Source of the DNA: Steinernema hermaphroditum
Taxonomy: Eukaryota > Nematoda > Chromadorea > Rhabditida > Steinernematidae
Assembly: GCA_030435675.1 (NCBI GenBank)
Contig: CM059622.1
Location: 7,130,001-7,194,000 of the forward strand
Reading direction: 5' to 3'
DNA: 64,000 nt
The notes below the pieces were generated by a model. That model saw nothing but the letters and a program-made list of their open reading frames with translations. It ran no database searches and was not told the DNA's origin. Position numbers and translations under genes: made by a program. Shown here one piece after another: positions 10,501 to 23,342 of the stretch (positions are counted from its first letter, which is position 1; each line of letters begins with the position of its first letter).

Positions 10501-13500
10501 CTTCGAAACGATCAGGAGGGCAGAGTCACTCGGTCAGCGCGTGACCTACAAGAGTGCGCAAATCCAACAGCTACCGTACCTCAGATTTCGACAAGCTGTG
10601 GGCACTTCTTCTACATAGAAAGGGTTCTTTTTGTTATTCAGACTACTAATTTCGTCTTTCATTTGTGCCCCCAGCGATCGGTCGGGTCGTCCACTCGCTC
10701 TCGCTCTCTCTGAGGCTGTCTGAGCCGAATGAGTTGAGTGAGCGGTCGTTCTCGGCCGTCGTTGTTGGCGCAATGATCGCCCCGGCTCCCAGAAGGCCTG
10801 GAACACCAGGGAGCCGTAGTTCCACCGTCTCGCCAAAAAGCCCGTCACGACCGCCCGACTCTACCCGCGCCGCCAGAGAAGCCGAAGAAGCGTTGCAACT
10901 CCGAAGTCCGCGCCGCCAGCCGAACCGAAGATGACTCTCCGCTCCGTTGGCTCTACTCCACCGCTATTTCACTTCCGGAATCAACTCTTCACGACTTCGA
11001 CGCCCGCGCATACTGATGGGAACGCTGCATTCTATTCGGATTCGTCTGCTCCACCGAAATCAGAAGAAAATCAGCGACCACGGTGTGACTATGTTCTCTT
11101 TGTGTATATATATGAGACGTCCTGCACGGCGTAAGCCGTTGATTCGGGAAGATAAATCGTGTAAATCGTGTAAAAAACTACTAATTTTAACGTTCTACAG
11201 TTTTTTTGTGTGAATTCTAAGCCCACGTTGGGAGCATTTTTCAGATTGTCATGACATCATTGACCTTCGTGTACCACTGAGAAATCGTCGAACCTCGCGA
11301 AGGATTTCTCCAGATCCAAGAACACAGCACTCCACAGAGGTGGTTCCATTCGACCAGGGGAGGCGCTCGAAGAATTTCTCGTGGAGACCGAACTCTACGC
11401 CTTTCTGTAACCCTGTTCAATCGAATTTACGTCGGATGTTTACAGAATGAACATTCATTGCCTAGCTTCAATTGGTATAAGGTATAAACCTTCAATTGTC
11501 GATATCCTTTATGTCTTAAGCCTATATTCGATCTAATATTTGTAAACCGGTAAGCCTACGCTTAAGCGCGCGCCGAACGCTGAAGATCCAGTAGCCTTAC
11601 TGTTGAATGCCTTCTCCCAGTCGGAAAACGGGGAGTCTCCCGGCCCTACAACAGGTTCATCCTTCGGAAAACGTGCCCTTCTGTGCTAAGAGTTGTCGTT
11701 TGTGAGTTGTACTAACGAGTTCAAACTGAAATGACCGTCTCACGCTCTGCCACTCCAATTCACGTTCTGTCCTTGTTCTCACTTTTAAAGTTCGTCATCA
11801 CCTGTCACCACTGAGAACTAGTATATGTAGGCATTCGCACGGAAATTACCGCGTACGCCTAAGTCATAGTCTAAGCCAATAACTGAGAATGTATTTTGCG
11901 TGTTAGGTGTGTTTTCTATAAAATCCAATACCAAGTATCTCTTTGTGTTTTTAAAGCCTTGTTTGTCGACTTTTTCGAATAAAGTTCGCAATGTTGTTGT
12001 GCCGTTCATGCTGACCCTTTGTTTTCTGTCCACTTTCATTAACACTAATCTTTTCCGAGGCGGAGTTGAAAAACCGTCAATTCTAGAAGCACATATGTAT
12101 AAGCGGGCGTTCATCATTCTCACCTACGGCTCCTTTGCTCAGTTCATTCCAATTCTGCATTGTTCACAGAGGTCTAAAGTGTTTAGTTGGGGTAGGATTT
12201 GGAACCTATGTGTAATAGAGCGCTGCTGAAAGACGAAACAGTTCGAGTACAAAGAGCTGTCGGTCGACTACAGTATCTTCCAAATTCAGTGCCGCAACCG
12301 ACCGTATGTTTCTTTAAGCGACAAACTTGTAGAAACTGATTCGGCACGGTTCGAACTCTCGGTGTACTTGACTAACAAGGGAAGGGTCAATCATGATACG
12401 CTAAGGTCGACGCGAGACTAGGGTTTTATTTTTTTCGATGCGATTCTTAACCTCACAATTTTGTTTTGGTTGCGAAGTGTTCATACATACTACCTGAGGT
12501 AAGCGTCTCACAAAGCACGATCCGATTATCTGATGCTCAGTAAGTATGCACTGGGTCACTTGAGAAACATCGGTGAAAAACTAATATGGTGTCGATGAGA
12601 AAGGATGTCGCATCTCTTTTGACGGACATAGAGCGCGTCCCCCCCTATATATGTGTGTGTTTGGAAATTTTTGTCCAGTTTTGAGGGGTCGTTTAGGGGG
12701 TGTGGTTTGGGGCGTTTTTGGTGAAATTTTGTATGGATAATCCTTAGGGGCGCAATTTTTTTTAGTAAAAAAATTTTTTCAAAATCGTGCCGGGACCTGG
12801 AGATATGGCCCATTTTAGGCAAAATCAATAAAAAATCGATGCGTATTGTAGCGCGTCGAAATCTGCACAAAATCTATCGAACAGATTTTCGAGAAAAAAT
12901 TTAGAAAAAAAGAAAAAAAAGATTTTCGGAAAAAAACGTCCTCCGTTCAAAACCCTACTCCTCTCTGAATTTTCGATTGTTCCGCGCAAGCTTGGTATCA
13001 AACGAAAGCTGAATAAATTCCGCAGAGGGTAGTTGTGGCGGATTTTTGAATTTCGAGTTTATTTTCGAGAAATCAACGAATTAAATTTTGGTGCGATTTT
13101 CGGTGAGGAAGTTCGTGGATTGTGAAAGCGATGCCACGGGTCCCGACGCGATTCGCCTGTGCCGCAGGGGAGCAAGTTGCGGACGAGCGAGCGAGCGAAG
13201 CGAGCGTGGACCTGTTGCGCAGTTGCTTTTCACTTTTCCACAACTTCTACAGATTCCACAACTTCGACCGATGTTAACCTGTCGCGCAGCGCACCAGGCT
13301 AGTTAGGGCATCTATTGTTTTGCACAGTTTATATACTCACCTAGGCCCACCGTTTACCCCTAGTCTCGCGTCGATCTTATCGTAACATGACTGTCCCTTC
13401 CTTTGTAAGTTGTTTCTAAATGAGGAAACATTTGACTCTTTGATTAGCAAGTGACCCGGGTGACGTTGGAGTTTTCACGCCTAATGGCATCCCAGATTAT

Positions 13501-14460
13501 AAGTACAGAGGTCCTTAACTGCCGTGTCCGATCAATGACCTTGTTTTTGACGCGCAGCGCTGAATTACATTTTCAAGAAGCTGCTGCACCACCGGTGGAT
13601 ACACTCTTGCAGGTGGTTGTATCTTCAAGTAGCTGATTGAATCAACCATGTAATATTTTGTTCCCTTCTCTTTGCACTTCCGATTTTGCGACACTTCCTA
13701 TTGGGAAACCATAAGGTAGCACGAAACCATCCCCTTCTGTGGAACGTTCTGAATTAAGGATCTTTAAGAAACAGGCAACAAAATGATCGGTAATTATGAA
13801 GTTCTTCAACCGCACATATGTGATATTCTCATCGAAGACTGAAATATTCTTCGTTCGGTTATCTTAGACCGATAGATGGCGAAGAAAGGCAGCGCCAAAG
13901 ATCGAAGCGGCCAATAGGATTTGTGTCCCAACGCTCTGTCGCTCTGTTCTGCACGCACCTCGACGTCGATTTGAGTGAAAATTTATAATCCAATCGGTGT
14001 CAATTTATAGCGAGAAGGAGGAGGTATTTCCCTGGAAGCCGGAAGTGGGTTGTGTTGTGGTGGCAAAGCAATTGCCCGACGCTGGAATCTGCGTTCGTTG
14101 CGGTGTCTTATAACTCAAAGACTCTGAAGTTGTCCGTGTCCTTCAGTTGCCCTCGTGGTTTGGAACACTTAACGATCAGTTGGTTGCAGAGCACAGACAC
14201 GTTGTGATCAGTAGATGGGCACTAATTATAGCCTTGGACAGCAGTCATTATATCACGAAGCGCTAAGATTCATCCGTTGAGTAGTAGAAAGCAGTTGGAG
14301 ACGCCAATTTCCTGTGGCTTTTCTCGGATCTCGGGCCACTTCGGTTCTCTTCGAATTTAGTCACATTTTAGAATTTAGTTACGTCAATTTTTTACCCCCC
14401 CCCCCTTGTCATGTACAGGAACTGACGACAGATAAGTAAGCAGCTTTTATTAAAATACTA
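7593..14460. other. Large gene-poor region (about 6.9 kb)
   Basis: No exon chain that I would defend. About 8370-8780 is GC-rich and strongly purine-biased on the plus strand. At 9238-9257 there is a short perfect hairpin (GTCTCCCT with its complement). About 12630-13090 is AT-rich with runs of A and T. At 13180-13210 there is a simple GAGCGAGCGAAGCGAGCG run, and a poly-C tract of about 12 lies just after 14393. An open frame at 10774-10932 (MIAPAPRRPGTPGSR...) has coding-like composition, but I found no downstream exon. The 5' part presumably holds the promoter of the FLYWCH gene. Confidence 0.45.
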
Positions 14461-15237
14461 ACAAGGGAACCACCCGAAGTGATACGCGCCGATCGAGCTG
14501 CGGTGTGGTGGGCCGGATGGAGGGTGGGCTGGGGAGTCGAACGCACGTAAACTCCGCTGCCCGAAATTAAGGCATCTACCCTAAACATGGCCAAGAAGTT
14601 GCAAAAATTCACAGCACTCGATACTAGTACGACCGCAATTGCTATAAACATCACTGCCTGTGTGGTCGAGTGGTAGTGCTGTCGGTTACCAATACATAAG
14701 GGAGTGGTGGTTCGAACCCCTGCGTGTCCAAAACGTTTTAATTTATCTTCAATCACTTTTTCTCGTATGTTTTACGCGTTACTCTGATTTACTTTACCTT
14801 TACCACAACAGAATTAATGTCCATCGTTATTAATGAATATCGATAATTTCCGGTTCTAAAGGAAATGATCGTGTTTTCTTGTATGTGGGAGGTAGACTGT
14901 GGGAAAATAACTAAAATAACGCGTAAAACATATGAGAAAAGTTGATTGAAGATAAATAAAAAAAATTTGGACCCGCAGGGGTTCGAACCACCACTCCCTT
15001 ATGTATTGGTAACCGACAGCACTACCACTCGACCACACAGGCAATGCCGCTCACAGCCATTGCGGTCGTACTAGTATCGAGTGCTGTGAATTTTTGCAAC
15101 TTCGTGGTCATGTTTAGGGTAGATGCCTTAATTTCGGGCAGCGGAGTTTACGTGCGTTCGACTCCCCAGCCCACTCTCCATCCGGCCCACCACACCGCAG
15201 CTCGATCGGCGCGTATCACTTCGGGTGGTTCCCTTGT
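14461..15237. repeat. Fold-back (inverted repeat) element with tRNA-like internal boxes
   Basis: The arm 14461 to about 14790 is repeated in inverted orientation at about 14908-15237, about 90 percent identical by eye, around a spacer near 118 bp. Each arm contains two tRNA-like segments. One reads GCCTGTGTGGTCGAGTGG (A-box-like) followed by GGTTCGAACCCC (B-box-like). The other carries GCGTTCGACTCCCC. Neither folds into a proper cloverleaf, because the anticodon and T stems do not pair well. I therefore read this as a tRNA-derived, SINE-like or fold-back non-autonomous element rather than tRNA genes. No target-site duplication is evident. Confidence 0.75.
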
Positions 15238-15670
15238 AAGTTCAAATGCACAGCGACTTCAATGGTGAAGACAGGTGTTCGCCACAAAAATTCGTCTGTC
15301 CCCATTAAGTCCGCCTAATTGCGTTTTGGAAGTGCCGCCGTGCTATTGAATAGATGTGCGCAGACGTATCTACATCTTGGTTACAGTCCCATTCCAAGAA
15401 ATTCCCTCTCCGGTTGCTGTGGGCATTGTGAGGAAGCTTCTCCAAATCGGTCTACCTCCTACACCCGAAGACTAGTCCTGCACTAGTCACTTTTCTCTTT
15501 CTAGAGAAGCACCCAAATCTCCGCGTTTTCATATCAACTTCGCCTTCGCCTCAGTCTATAAGTATAGATGATACGTCTTCCCTCCCATCCAAAGGGCAAA
15601 TCTCTGATTTTCGCGTTTCCGAGACTCCTCCCATCGCCACTTAAAAGCATCCAAGAAAGCGTCGCTTCAG
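15238..15670. other. Intergenic stretch upstream of the second 7TM receptor
   Basis: No gene seen. It should contain the promoter of the receptor starting at 15671. Confidence 0.4.
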
Positions 15671-16837
15671 ATGGACCCTATGCACCAATCGCTGGCGATT
15701 TCCTACATCGTCGTTCCTCTTCTTCTGATTCCCCTCTACTTCCGCCTGCTCTACGCAAGTCGTCTCTCGAGGTACCTACCGTACAACGGCGTTTCAGGTC
15801 TTCCACCTCAAATTCTCGCAACTTCTTTCCTACCGCCTCATGTTCCATCAGGGAATCGGCGACATCCTGCTTATGACCGCACAGTTCGCGGCGGGAATCT
15901 CGGCCACTTTCGACTCTCCGATGCCGTTTTGGCTCAACAAGGTAGACGACTTCAGATCCCTTAGGTCCTCGCCACTCCTCGACTACGGTAGGAATTTGGC
16001 GTAAAGTAGCCGACCTGCTCTCTTCGTTCCCTTTCTGCAAAAAAAATACTCCACTTTACAACGTCCCTCCCATCCCCAACAACACCGCTTCGCCTACAGT
16101 GCATTCTAAGTGCACTTCGGCATCTGGTCGATCATCATCCCCATGGTTTTTCTAGATTTTCGGCGCCGTCTTCAACGGAGGCTACCAGAGTTCGCTGCCC
16201 TTCGTCCTCCTCCTCACCGTCAACCGCCTCATCGTAATCTGCGACTTTCCCGCCCTCCGTCCACTCCTCGAGAATCGCTATGCCCCCGTACGTTACCGTA
16301 ATCCCTTCCATGCTACCCACTTCCTGCAGCTGTGGATCGGCCTCCCCTACTTGTGGGGCTTCTGCCTCGGAATCAGCTATCTCTGTCCGAACATCGATGT
16401 CCTCTTCGACCTCGGCACCTTCTCCTGGCAGTTCAGTGGGGATTACGGTAGCTGGGCGCAGTCGGTCGACTTCTACGCGGGCGAGTCGATCATCGTCGCC
16501 TCCACGGTCATCTACGTCTTCATTCTGGCCTACATTTTCCTCAAGGTACTGTCTTGTTTCTTCCCAAAAGGCCCCGGGATCGATTCCCTCCTTCCCCGTT
16601 CAGAAGTTCATCCATCTTCAGCGAGCGGGGCACGCGCACGTCGCCATCCCGCGGCGCAACGACTACGGTCTCCTCCTCAACATCTTCCTCACCTACGCAT
16701 CCCTCGCCCTCCTGCTCCTCGCCTTCAACGTCCAGCCCCGGATCTCCGAGACGAAAAGTGCCAGCGGCGTCGTGAATCTGCTCATCGCGATCCGCGCCGG
16801 ACTGGACCCTTTCATCTGCATTCTCACCATCAAGTAG
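15671..16837 (+). CDS. Nematode 7TM chemoreceptor-like GPCR (paralogue of the gene at 2299)
   Basis: Five exons (15671-15754, 15798-15941, 16156-16287, 16330-16545, 16604-16837) encode 269 residues with about seven hydrophobic segments. TVNRLIVIC at the end of TM3 occupies the DRY-box position. All introns are phase 0. Exons 2, 3 and 4 are exactly 144, 132 and 216 nt, as in the receptor at 2299-3312, and the sequences align along their length. Intron 1 begins with GCAAGT instead of GT. The only nearby GT donor in the right phase would leave an intron of about 26 nt, so a GC-AG intron is the better reading. An AATAAA lies at 16955-16960, about 120 nt past the stop. It converges on ferritin. 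Ligand and Sr family unknown. Confidence 0.83.
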
Positions 16838-17042
16838 ATCGAGAGTGGCGAAAGCACGTCCACAACGACTCGTTTCAGGTCAGTGCGGAGGGTTTTCATC
16901 GCCAAACGGCGCGTCGACGTCAGTTTCGTGACCACCCTGAGGACATAGCAAACGAATAAAACGCCTAAACACTTTAATTACACCACATATGAACAAATGC
17001 AAGAACGGCGGGTTGAGCAGAGCAGCAGAGTGAGCCGTCTTT

Positions 17043-17636
17043 TTAGTCGTCGAGCTCCTTATCAAAGAGGTACTCGCCGAGGCCAGTTCCGGCCATCTGG
17101 CAGTTGCTCAGCATATCGGCGATGCCCTTCACCTCGTTGACTTGGACGTCGAGAAGATCTTCTGAAAAACGGCGCCGTTGCGCGTCGAAACTCTCGCCAA
17201 TCAAACCTTCGACGAAGTCCGAGAAGTGGGCGTCGTTGGTGTCGTCGGCGATGGAGTGTAGTCCGATGAAGTTGTCGTTCAGGGTGCGCTCCAAGCGGAG
17301 CGACACCTGGAGCGCCTCAGCGATGGAGCCGAAGTTCTCCGAGGGTCGCTGCACGGCCTGGAGGACGACGCGGCCACCGCGCGAGTTCTGGTACTTCATG
17401 AGCTTCTCGTACTGCTCCTTCTTCTTCTCCGACATCTTCAGGAAGTGCTTGTGCAGGTTCTCGAGCGCCACATCGTCGCGGTCGAAGTAGAAGGCGATGC
17501 CCAAGTAGGTGTAGCTCGCGTGGAGGAGCGCGTTGATCTGAAAAGTCCTTCTTACTCGCGTCGCTCGATCGATGCACACCTGCTCGTTGACAGCATTTTC
17601 GGCTGAAACATGATACTGCTGGCGGATGGCGGACAT
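17043..17636 (-). CDS. Ferritin-family protein with a degenerate ferroxidase centre
   Basis: Three exons (17636-17580, 17537-17207, 17161-17043) encode 168 residues that align with animal ferritin H along the four-helix bundle: HASYTYL...YFDRDDVAL, EKLMKYQNSRGG and GLGEYLFDKEL. Ferritin cages store iron in the cytosol. By alignment with human H ferritin, the Glu at 27 is Leu23 here, Glu61/Glu62 are Lys57/Lys58 and His65 is Gln61. Tyr34, Glu107 and Gln141 appear to be kept. The protein should therefore bind or oxidize iron poorly on its own and may act as an L-like partner subunit. The second intron is 45 nt and has no stop, so a 183-residue unspliced form is possible. TTTTCAG just 5' of the start fits a trans-splice site. 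Confidence 0.88.
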   Translation of the reverse strand: MSAIRQQYHVSAENAVNEQVCIDRATRVRRTFQINALLHASYTYLGIAFYFDRDDVALENLHKHFLKMSEKKKEQYEKLMKYQNSRGGRVVLQAVQRPSENFGSIAEALQVSLRLERTLNDNFIGLHSIADDTNDAHFSDFVEGLIGESFDAQRRRFSEDLLDVQVNEVKGIADMLSNCQMAGTGLGEYLFDKELDD

Positions 17637-17718
17637 CTCGATCTGAAAACGAGCAAAACTGTGGAGAGCAAGGGAGAGAAACGCGAAGAGAAGACGCGGC
17701 CGGAGCGAGCAACAGTAG

Positions 17719-17724
17719 TGATAA
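17719..17724 (+). promoter_or_regulatory. TGATAA GATA-factor site upstream of ferritin
   Basis: TGATAA lies about 85 bp upstream of the ferritin start. In C. elegans, intestinal GATA factor ELT-2 binds this sequence and drives ferritin genes ftn-1 and ftn-2. The match is short, so functional relevance is inference. Confidence 0.35.
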
Positions 17725-18103
17725 GATGACGACGTTGGTATCGAGCGCCGCCGCGGCCGGCGACTTATAAGTCCCAATCCCGCCGCGATAAAGCCGGAGC
17801 GATTGGCGGGGATGGAGGTCACGCGCCGTCGAGACGATCGACTCTGATGGAAACAGTTGCTCTGGGACCATGTTCTGTGATCCTCCAGAAGTGCACCACT
17901 AGGCACTGCCTTCCATCGTCCTTTGCGGACAACACATCAGGAGGAGCGTCTCCAAACGAGATCAAGTGTCAGAAGTGTCCCTTCCAGTGCGATGCGAAGG
18001 TCGCCGTGTGCCGTGTCAAGACCGTAGATGTGTCAACTGTTTATAAAATTATCAACACCGACAATGATCGAGATACAACAAAACAACAACAAACAATACG
18101 CTC

Positions 18104-20179
<2,076 letters not shown>

Positions 20180-20269
20180 AGTGACTACTAGGGTACCCTG
20201 GAAAAGTTGAAAGTCCGCTTAACAAATATAGCGCCACTCAAGGGAACGCGAGAAAGCGAGAACTCAAAG

Positions 20270-20277
20270 GAACATTC
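20270..20277. promoter_or_regulatory. Two-unit heat-shock half element
   Basis: GAACATTC, two inverted nGAAn units about 90 bp upstream of the HSP70 start. Weak alone, but it lies in line with the stronger elements at 20464 and 20581. Confidence 0.4.
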
Positions 20278-20463
20278 TTATCCTGGGTGCTCGAGAAAAA
20301 TCGGAAGACTAATGAGGAACACGGTGGAAAGGAAAGCCCATTTCGGACTGGACAGGGCGACACAAAAAGTGACTATGAAACGAAACTTAATACGCATTTA
20401 CGCGGCCTAAAACTCGCACATTCGCAACGGCGCATCGCCTTTTCGAACAAAGAGAGCGCGGTC

Positions 20464-20481
20464 GAATGTTCTCGAACATTC
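20464..20481. promoter_or_regulatory. Four-unit heat-shock element
   Basis: GAATGTTCTCGAACATTC is a perfect array of four alternating GAA and TTC units with 2-nt spacing, the canonical HSF-1 binding site. It lies about 285 bp upstream of the HSP70 start codon. Confidence 0.85.
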
Positions 20482-20580
20482 CCGTCGGCCGACGCCTTTA
20501 CCAGACAGACGCCTCTCGCCGCGACGACGTTAGCGGCAGACTGAAATTTCGAGCGCCCACGAGACAACGCACTTTGACGA

Positions 20581-20593
20581 GAACATTCTAGAA
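20581..20593. promoter_or_regulatory. Three-unit heat-shock element
   Basis: GAACATTCTAGAA holds three alternating nGAAn units with perfect spacing, about 400 bp upstream of the HSP70 start and 100 bp from the four-unit element. Confidence 0.8.
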
Positions 20594-20927
20594 GGGGTAC
20601 AGTATCGACGCAGCAGGGACGAATTCGAAAATCGGAAAGCTCCTTTGGTTCGGTAAGAGTTCGGTTGTTGCTCTTTTCAGCGCAGGCGGAAGTGTTGCAA
20701 ACGGCGACTGCGCCACAGAATACAAGACCCTGTTTGTCAGCGGAGGCATAACCATTCTTTCGAGTTTCATCTCTGGTCTAATTCTTTCTCCGTCACAATT
20801 CAAAGATCTTGCTGTAATCCGATGGAGCGCTGATTGATTAGAACAGATCTCGACAAAAAAAACGGCGGACTTACTCACTTTCACTACCAGCAAAAGTTGC
20901 GACTGTGATATTCACAGAGGACACCCA

Positions 20928-20983
20928 TGCAGAGATCGGAATTCGGCCGTAAAAGTCGTCGAGTCCGAGTTCCGATCTCTGCA
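20928..20983. repeat. Short near-perfect hairpin (possible miRNA precursor-like fold)
   Basis: A 19-bp stem with a single G-T wobble pairs 20928-20946 with 20965-20983 around an 18-nt loop. It stands alone between the HSP70 promoter and the long palindrome. Size and shape resemble a short miRNA precursor, but nothing else supports transcription. Confidence 0.4.
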
Positions 20984-21026
20984 CCCATGGGGATTTAGTC
21001 AAAAAGATTTAACCGATACTACACTG

Positions 21027-22449
21027 CAGTGCGTCCAGTAATGATACGTCTAGCTCTTTTTCCTCGCATATCTGGCAATTGACGAAATATGGCGAACTGC
21101 GACTTTCACCGTTGGAAAGAGCGGCCAAAATAACGGTACTTAGCATACAAAGTTCGGAGTTCGGTGTTGGAGATTGGGGAAAAAAGTTTGCTTTTTTAAA
21201 AGTGGACCTATTTTGCTGTCCAGAAATAATACGTCCACCCAATGAAAAATCGGTTGTTTTTCTGTTCTTTGAGTTCGTTCTGCTTCAGATTCGCTATTAT
21301 TCATCATTCTACCGTGTTCCAGAGTAGTTTCCCAAATGATAGGCCGTTCTACATAATTAACAAAGGTCAAAAAAGGCCATATTGTAGTCCTCCATGCCGA
21401 ATACCTATCTAACCGTCAAATTGTGTAAATATTCCTCACCAACAGCTTCAAAACCACGCAAAACACCGTTTTCTGCGTCGATAATTACATAGGTGTACAA
21501 ATGAGACCATTTTAATGCTTGTGGACATCACTTACCCTTCAAAACTTAGGACCTGAACTTGATCTGCTTTCTTATCCGGGTCCCAGAACGATCTGGAATG
21601 CGGGATTTTCAGCTTTTTCCATCGCTTCCACGTTGTAGAGCGTACAAACTAACGCTACTCATGTTTTATCCCGTGAAAAATGGAGTAGTTTTCTAGATAT
21701 TTTAGGATTTTGGAAAATCATATGAGAAAGTACCTTTTTCCATTGTAAATTTCATGATACGTGGAATGTCGTGAAATATCTAGAAAACTACTCCATTTTT
21801 CACGGGATAAAACATGAGTAGCGTTAGTTTGTACGCTCTTCAACGTGGGCGAGATGGAAAAAGCTGAAAATCTCGTATTCCAGATCGTTCTGGGACCCGG
21901 ATAAGAATGCAGATCAAATTCAAGTCCTAAGTTTTGAAGGGTAAGTGATGTCCACAAGCATTAAAATGGTCTCATTTGTGCACCTATGTAATTATCAACG
22001 CAGAAAACGGTGTTTTGCGTGGTTTTGAAGCTGTTGGTAAGGAATATTTACAGAATTTGACGGTTAGATAGGTATTCGGCATGGGGGACTACAATATGGC
22101 CTTTTTTGACCTTTGTTAATTATGTAGAACGGCCTATCATTTGGGAAACTACTCTGGAACACGGTAGAATGATGAATAATAGCGAATCTGAAGCAGAACG
22201 AACTCACAGAACAGGAAAACAACCGATTTTTCATTGGGTGGACGTATCATTTCTGGACAGCAATATAGACCCATTTAAAAAAAACCAAACTTTTTTCCCC
22301 AATCTCCAACACTGAACTCCGAACTTTGTATGCTAAGTACCGTTATTTTGGCCGCTCTTTCCAACGGTGAAAGTCGCAGTTCGCCATATTTCGTCAATCG
22401 CCAGATATGCGAGGAAAAAAAGATAGACGTATCATTACTGGACGCACTG
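21027..22449. repeat. 1.42-kb palindrome: inverted repeats of about 674 bp with a 75-bp loop
   Basis: The arm 21027-21700 recurs in inverted orientation at 21776-22449 with only scattered differences by eye, and the arms have equal length. The outer ends read CAGTGCGTCC / GGACGCACTG, and the right end is followed by TA. A CAGTG terminus with a TA flank is typical of Tc1/mariner-derived elements, but the left flank is CTG, not TA. There is no transposase frame inside. I call it a fold-back or MITE-like non-autonomous element. If transcribed it would form long double-stranded RNA. Confidence 0.85.
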
Positions 22450-23342
22450 TATGTAAAAAGGAAAAATATACATCACGGTGGTTCCTACAGTCAGTAAAAA
22501 GTGTCTCTCTTTGCGGTCTCTGTTTAGTAGACAACGACAGTAATTTCTGCAAATCGGTGGGAAGCCGCCCGATTTCGCACAGATCTCCTTAATCGAATGA
22601 CAATGCTTTTTGCAGCATTTGTCTTCCAGACAGACGGCAGGACATTTTTTGTAGCAGTGTTCCGAAAATGAACTCTGTGACAGTCTCTATAGAGCATCTT
22701 CGAATCCTTTCAATAAAGATGTACTTTGTAGACTGTCTCAAAAATATCTGTTGCACATTGCTCTGCAAACTATACGTCTCCAAGAGTTTGTAGATCCATC
22801 CATCTGCTGAACGCAAATGCAGAAACATCTTGACTGATTGTGCTTAAATGTCTTCTCTAATATGCAAGCATGAGGCGCGCCTGAGGTAGCCAGGTTCGGA
22901 GTGGCTAGCAACGTACATAGTGGTCCATAAATAATGCCATTCAACGGGAAGACCCAGTGGGTGCGGAGGGGATCGAAACCAGGGTGGCCCGACGATATCG
23001 TATAGTGTTTGGCGGGATCCCCTTAAGTGTTTGCACGTGTTCACAATACTGAGGACGACTTCTTCGAGCTCATTGAAGCTTTCGAATTCCTGACAAAGGC
23101 AAACACTGTCGGCCCGGGCGCTTCCAATCGTTTTTCGCTGGTCGCTGACCTCACGCTCCAGTCGCCGACTGTCTTAGGTCTTAGGCCTTCCCACCGCGTG
23201 CTCACCTCGGCGGCTTCCCGTCGCCGAGAACTATTTGCCCAAGAACCCTCCGAGGGAGAAGTAATAAGTACTCGCGTTCCGACGCAAACGAACATCGATT
23301 GTGTCGCGCGCGTGTGAATGAGAAGCGGATCGCCGGGAGACG
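22450..23342. other. Intergenic stretch upstream of ceramide synthase
   Basis: No gene recognized. A GGTTTCGATCCCC string on the minus strand near 22973 resembles a tRNA B-box, but no cloverleaf can be drawn around it. Confidence 0.4.

Noticed and set aside
10774..10932. Possible first exon (MIAPAPRRPGTPGSR...)
   Set aside because: Composition is coding-like, but there is no donor before the stop and no downstream exon I could join.
13180..13210. GAGCGAGCGAAGCGAGCG run as a possible regulatory array
   Set aside because: Simple low-complexity repeat common in nematode DNA, with no further structure.
14658..14735. Possible tRNA gene
   Set aside because: A- and B-box-like motifs are present, but the anticodon and T stems do not pair. 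The sequence lies in a fold-back repeat, so it was kept as tRNA-derived only.
22960..23000. B-box-like string as a possible tRNA on the minus strand
   Set aside because: No matching acceptor, D or anticodon stems upstream.
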